Source: Bacteroidales bacterium (GTDB taxonomy: Bacteria; Bacteroidota; Bacteroidia; Bacteroidales; UBA7960). From it: 5,836 bases of DNA. Below, piece by piece: positions 4,951-5,836 of this stretch (position 1 is its first letter; each line of letters starts with the position of its first letter). The DNA lies in NCBI GenBank assembly GCA_007128045.1, contig SKYG01000040.1, positions 1-5,836 of the forward strand, written 5' to 3'. The notes under the pieces were generated by a model, which saw only the letters and a list, made by a program, of their open reading frames with translations, searched no databases and had not been told where the DNA came from. A program made the position numbers and the translations under genes.

Positions 4951-5735
4951 AGACAATACGCGATTTTCAGAGGATGAAGATAGAAAAGGAGAAAATATCC
5001 ATGCTCACATGTTATGATTATTGGTCGGCATGTATCATTGATAACAGTGACATTGATGCAGTTCTTGTTGGTGATAGCGCATCGATGGTCATGCACGGGT
5101 ATGAGTCTACGGTATTTGCTGACCTCAATATGATGTGTTATCATATTAAGGCAGTTAGCCGGGGGATTAAGAATAAGTTTATTATTGGAGATATGCCTTT
5201 CTTAACGAACAGAAAAGAACCTGGCTTTTTAATAGATGCTGTTGACCGGTTTATGAAGGCTGGTGCGCATGCGGTGAAAATTGAAGGTGCAGATGGCAAC
5301 CTGGAGATCATCGACTTTCTTGTAAAGTCGGGTGTGCCGGTTATGGGCCATTTGGGCCTTACCCCTCAATCTGTTAATCAGCTTGGCGGCTACCGGGTAC
5401 AGGGCAGGGACGAAGCATCATCAAAAAAGATCCTGGATGATGCGCTGAGACTGCAAGGTGCCGGTTGTTTCTCTCTGGTACTGGAAATGGTTCCTTCAGC
5501 CCTGGCCAAGGTCATTACAGAAACTATTCTGATTCCAACTATAGGTATAGGTGGTGGCGCTGGTACCGACGGACAGATTCTTGTGCTTCATGACATGCTT
5601 GGTATGAATAAGAATTTTAACCCAAAATTCGTCAGGAAATATATGAACGGTTATGATGACATACTACAAGCATTGAATCACTATAACAAGGATGTAAAAG
5701 AGGGCGATTTCCCGGGTAAAGGGGAAAGCCATTAG
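4947..5735 (+). CDS. panB: 3-methyl-2-oxobutanoate hydroxymethyltransferase (ketopantoate hydroxymethyltransferase)
   Basis: PanB transfers a hydroxymethyl group from 5,10-methylene-tetrahydrofolate to alpha-ketoisovalerate, making ketopantoate, the first committed step of pantothenate synthesis. The 262 residues match the family (about 263). Conserved sites: LTCYDYWSA at 20-28; VGDSASMVMHGYEST at 41-55 with metal ligand Asp43 (E. coli Asp45); GDMPF with Asp82 (Asp84); VKIEG with Lys111 and Glu113 (Lys112, Glu114); GHLGLTPQSV with His135 (His136); LEMVP with catalytic Glu180 (Glu181); and PTIGIGGGAGTDGQ, where most members have GAGPGCDGQ. The MVMHGYEST and GTDGQ spellings recall, from memory, PanB of Legionella and Francisella. 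The ATG overlaps the panG stop in an ATGA, implying coupled translation, so the two genes of the pantoate branch are made together. Confidence 0.98.
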   Translation: MKTIRDFQRMKIEKEKISMLTCYDYWSACIIDNSDIDAVLVGDSASMVMHGYESTVFADLNMMCYHIKAVSRGIKNKFIIGDMPFLTNRKEPGFLIDAVDRFMKAGAHAVKIEGADGNLEIIDFLVKSGVPVMGHLGLTPQSVNQLGGYRVQGRDEASSKKILDDALRLQGAGCFSLVLEMVPSALAKVITETILIPTIGIGGGAGTDGQILVLHDMLGMNKNFNPKFVRKYMNGYDDILQALNHYNKDVKEGDFPGKGESH

Positions 5736-5836
5736 AATGTTGAGTTGTTGAATTGTTTGAGGAGATGAGTTTTTTGATGGTGTTCAGATATGTTTTATAG
5801 AATGTTTGAAGTAGTGTTCTTGCTGGCTGTGGTCTG
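5736..5836. other. Non-coding tail after panB with short T/G-rich repeats
   Basis: No gene start or hairpin terminator is evident in these 101 bases. Immediately after the panB stop, three imperfect 8-bp units (TGTTGAGT, TGTTGAAT, TGTTTGAG) run from 5738 to 5761, with a related AATGTTTGAAG further on. The sequence is T/G-rich and of low complexity. Confidence 0.5.

Noticed and set aside
5736..5836. Intrinsic terminator after panB
   Set aside because: There is a TTTTTT run, but no inverted repeat precedes it.

Overview
The window is a compact vitamin B5/coenzyme A locus. It contains six complete genes that together cover every step from alpha-ketoisovalerate and L-aspartate to 4'-phosphopantetheine, plus the 5' part of an NAD-biosynthesis gene. 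Only coaD and coaE, the last two steps to CoA, are absent.

Layout: a 340-bp intergenic region (3867-4206) separates two divergent operons. The leftward operon runs panC (3866-3111), coaBC (3124-1892), coaX (1895-1116), panD (1109-738) and nadB (690 to beyond base 1). The first three genes overlap in series (14 nt, then an ATGA-type 4-nt overlap), coaX and panD are 6 nt apart, and nadB follows after 47 nt. The rightward operon is a Rossmann/DUF2520 oxidoreductase (4207-4950), assigned as PanG-type ketopantoate reductase, overlapping panB (4947-5735) by ATGA. A 101-bp non-coding tail ends the window.

How the genes work together: PanB hydroxymethylates ketoisovalerate to ketopantoate. The PanG-like protein is the obvious candidate to reduce it to pantoate, since no panE is present. 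PanD makes beta-alanine from aspartate and PanC condenses the two into pantothenate. Type III kinase CoaX phosphorylates pantothenate. CoaBC adds cysteine and decarboxylates the product to 4'-phosphopantetheine. NadB also consumes aspartate, but for NAD.

Organism: probably a member of Bacteroidota. Both operons have a TAnnTTTG -7 box, typical of that phylum, correctly oriented in the shared intergenic region. Start codons are preceded by A/T-rich sequence rather than clear Shine-Dalgarno motifs, and G+C looks low to middling by eye. PanC (short C-terminal domain), PanB and PanG look, from memory, most like the versions in Legionella, Francisella and Coxiella, which suggests a pantothenate module shared across phyla. 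No mobile element, RNA gene or CRISPR array was seen. The least conventional parts are the PanG-like enzyme with its non-ATG start, the compact PanC, the CoaB half of CoaBC, and small repeats and palindromes in the two regulatory gaps.
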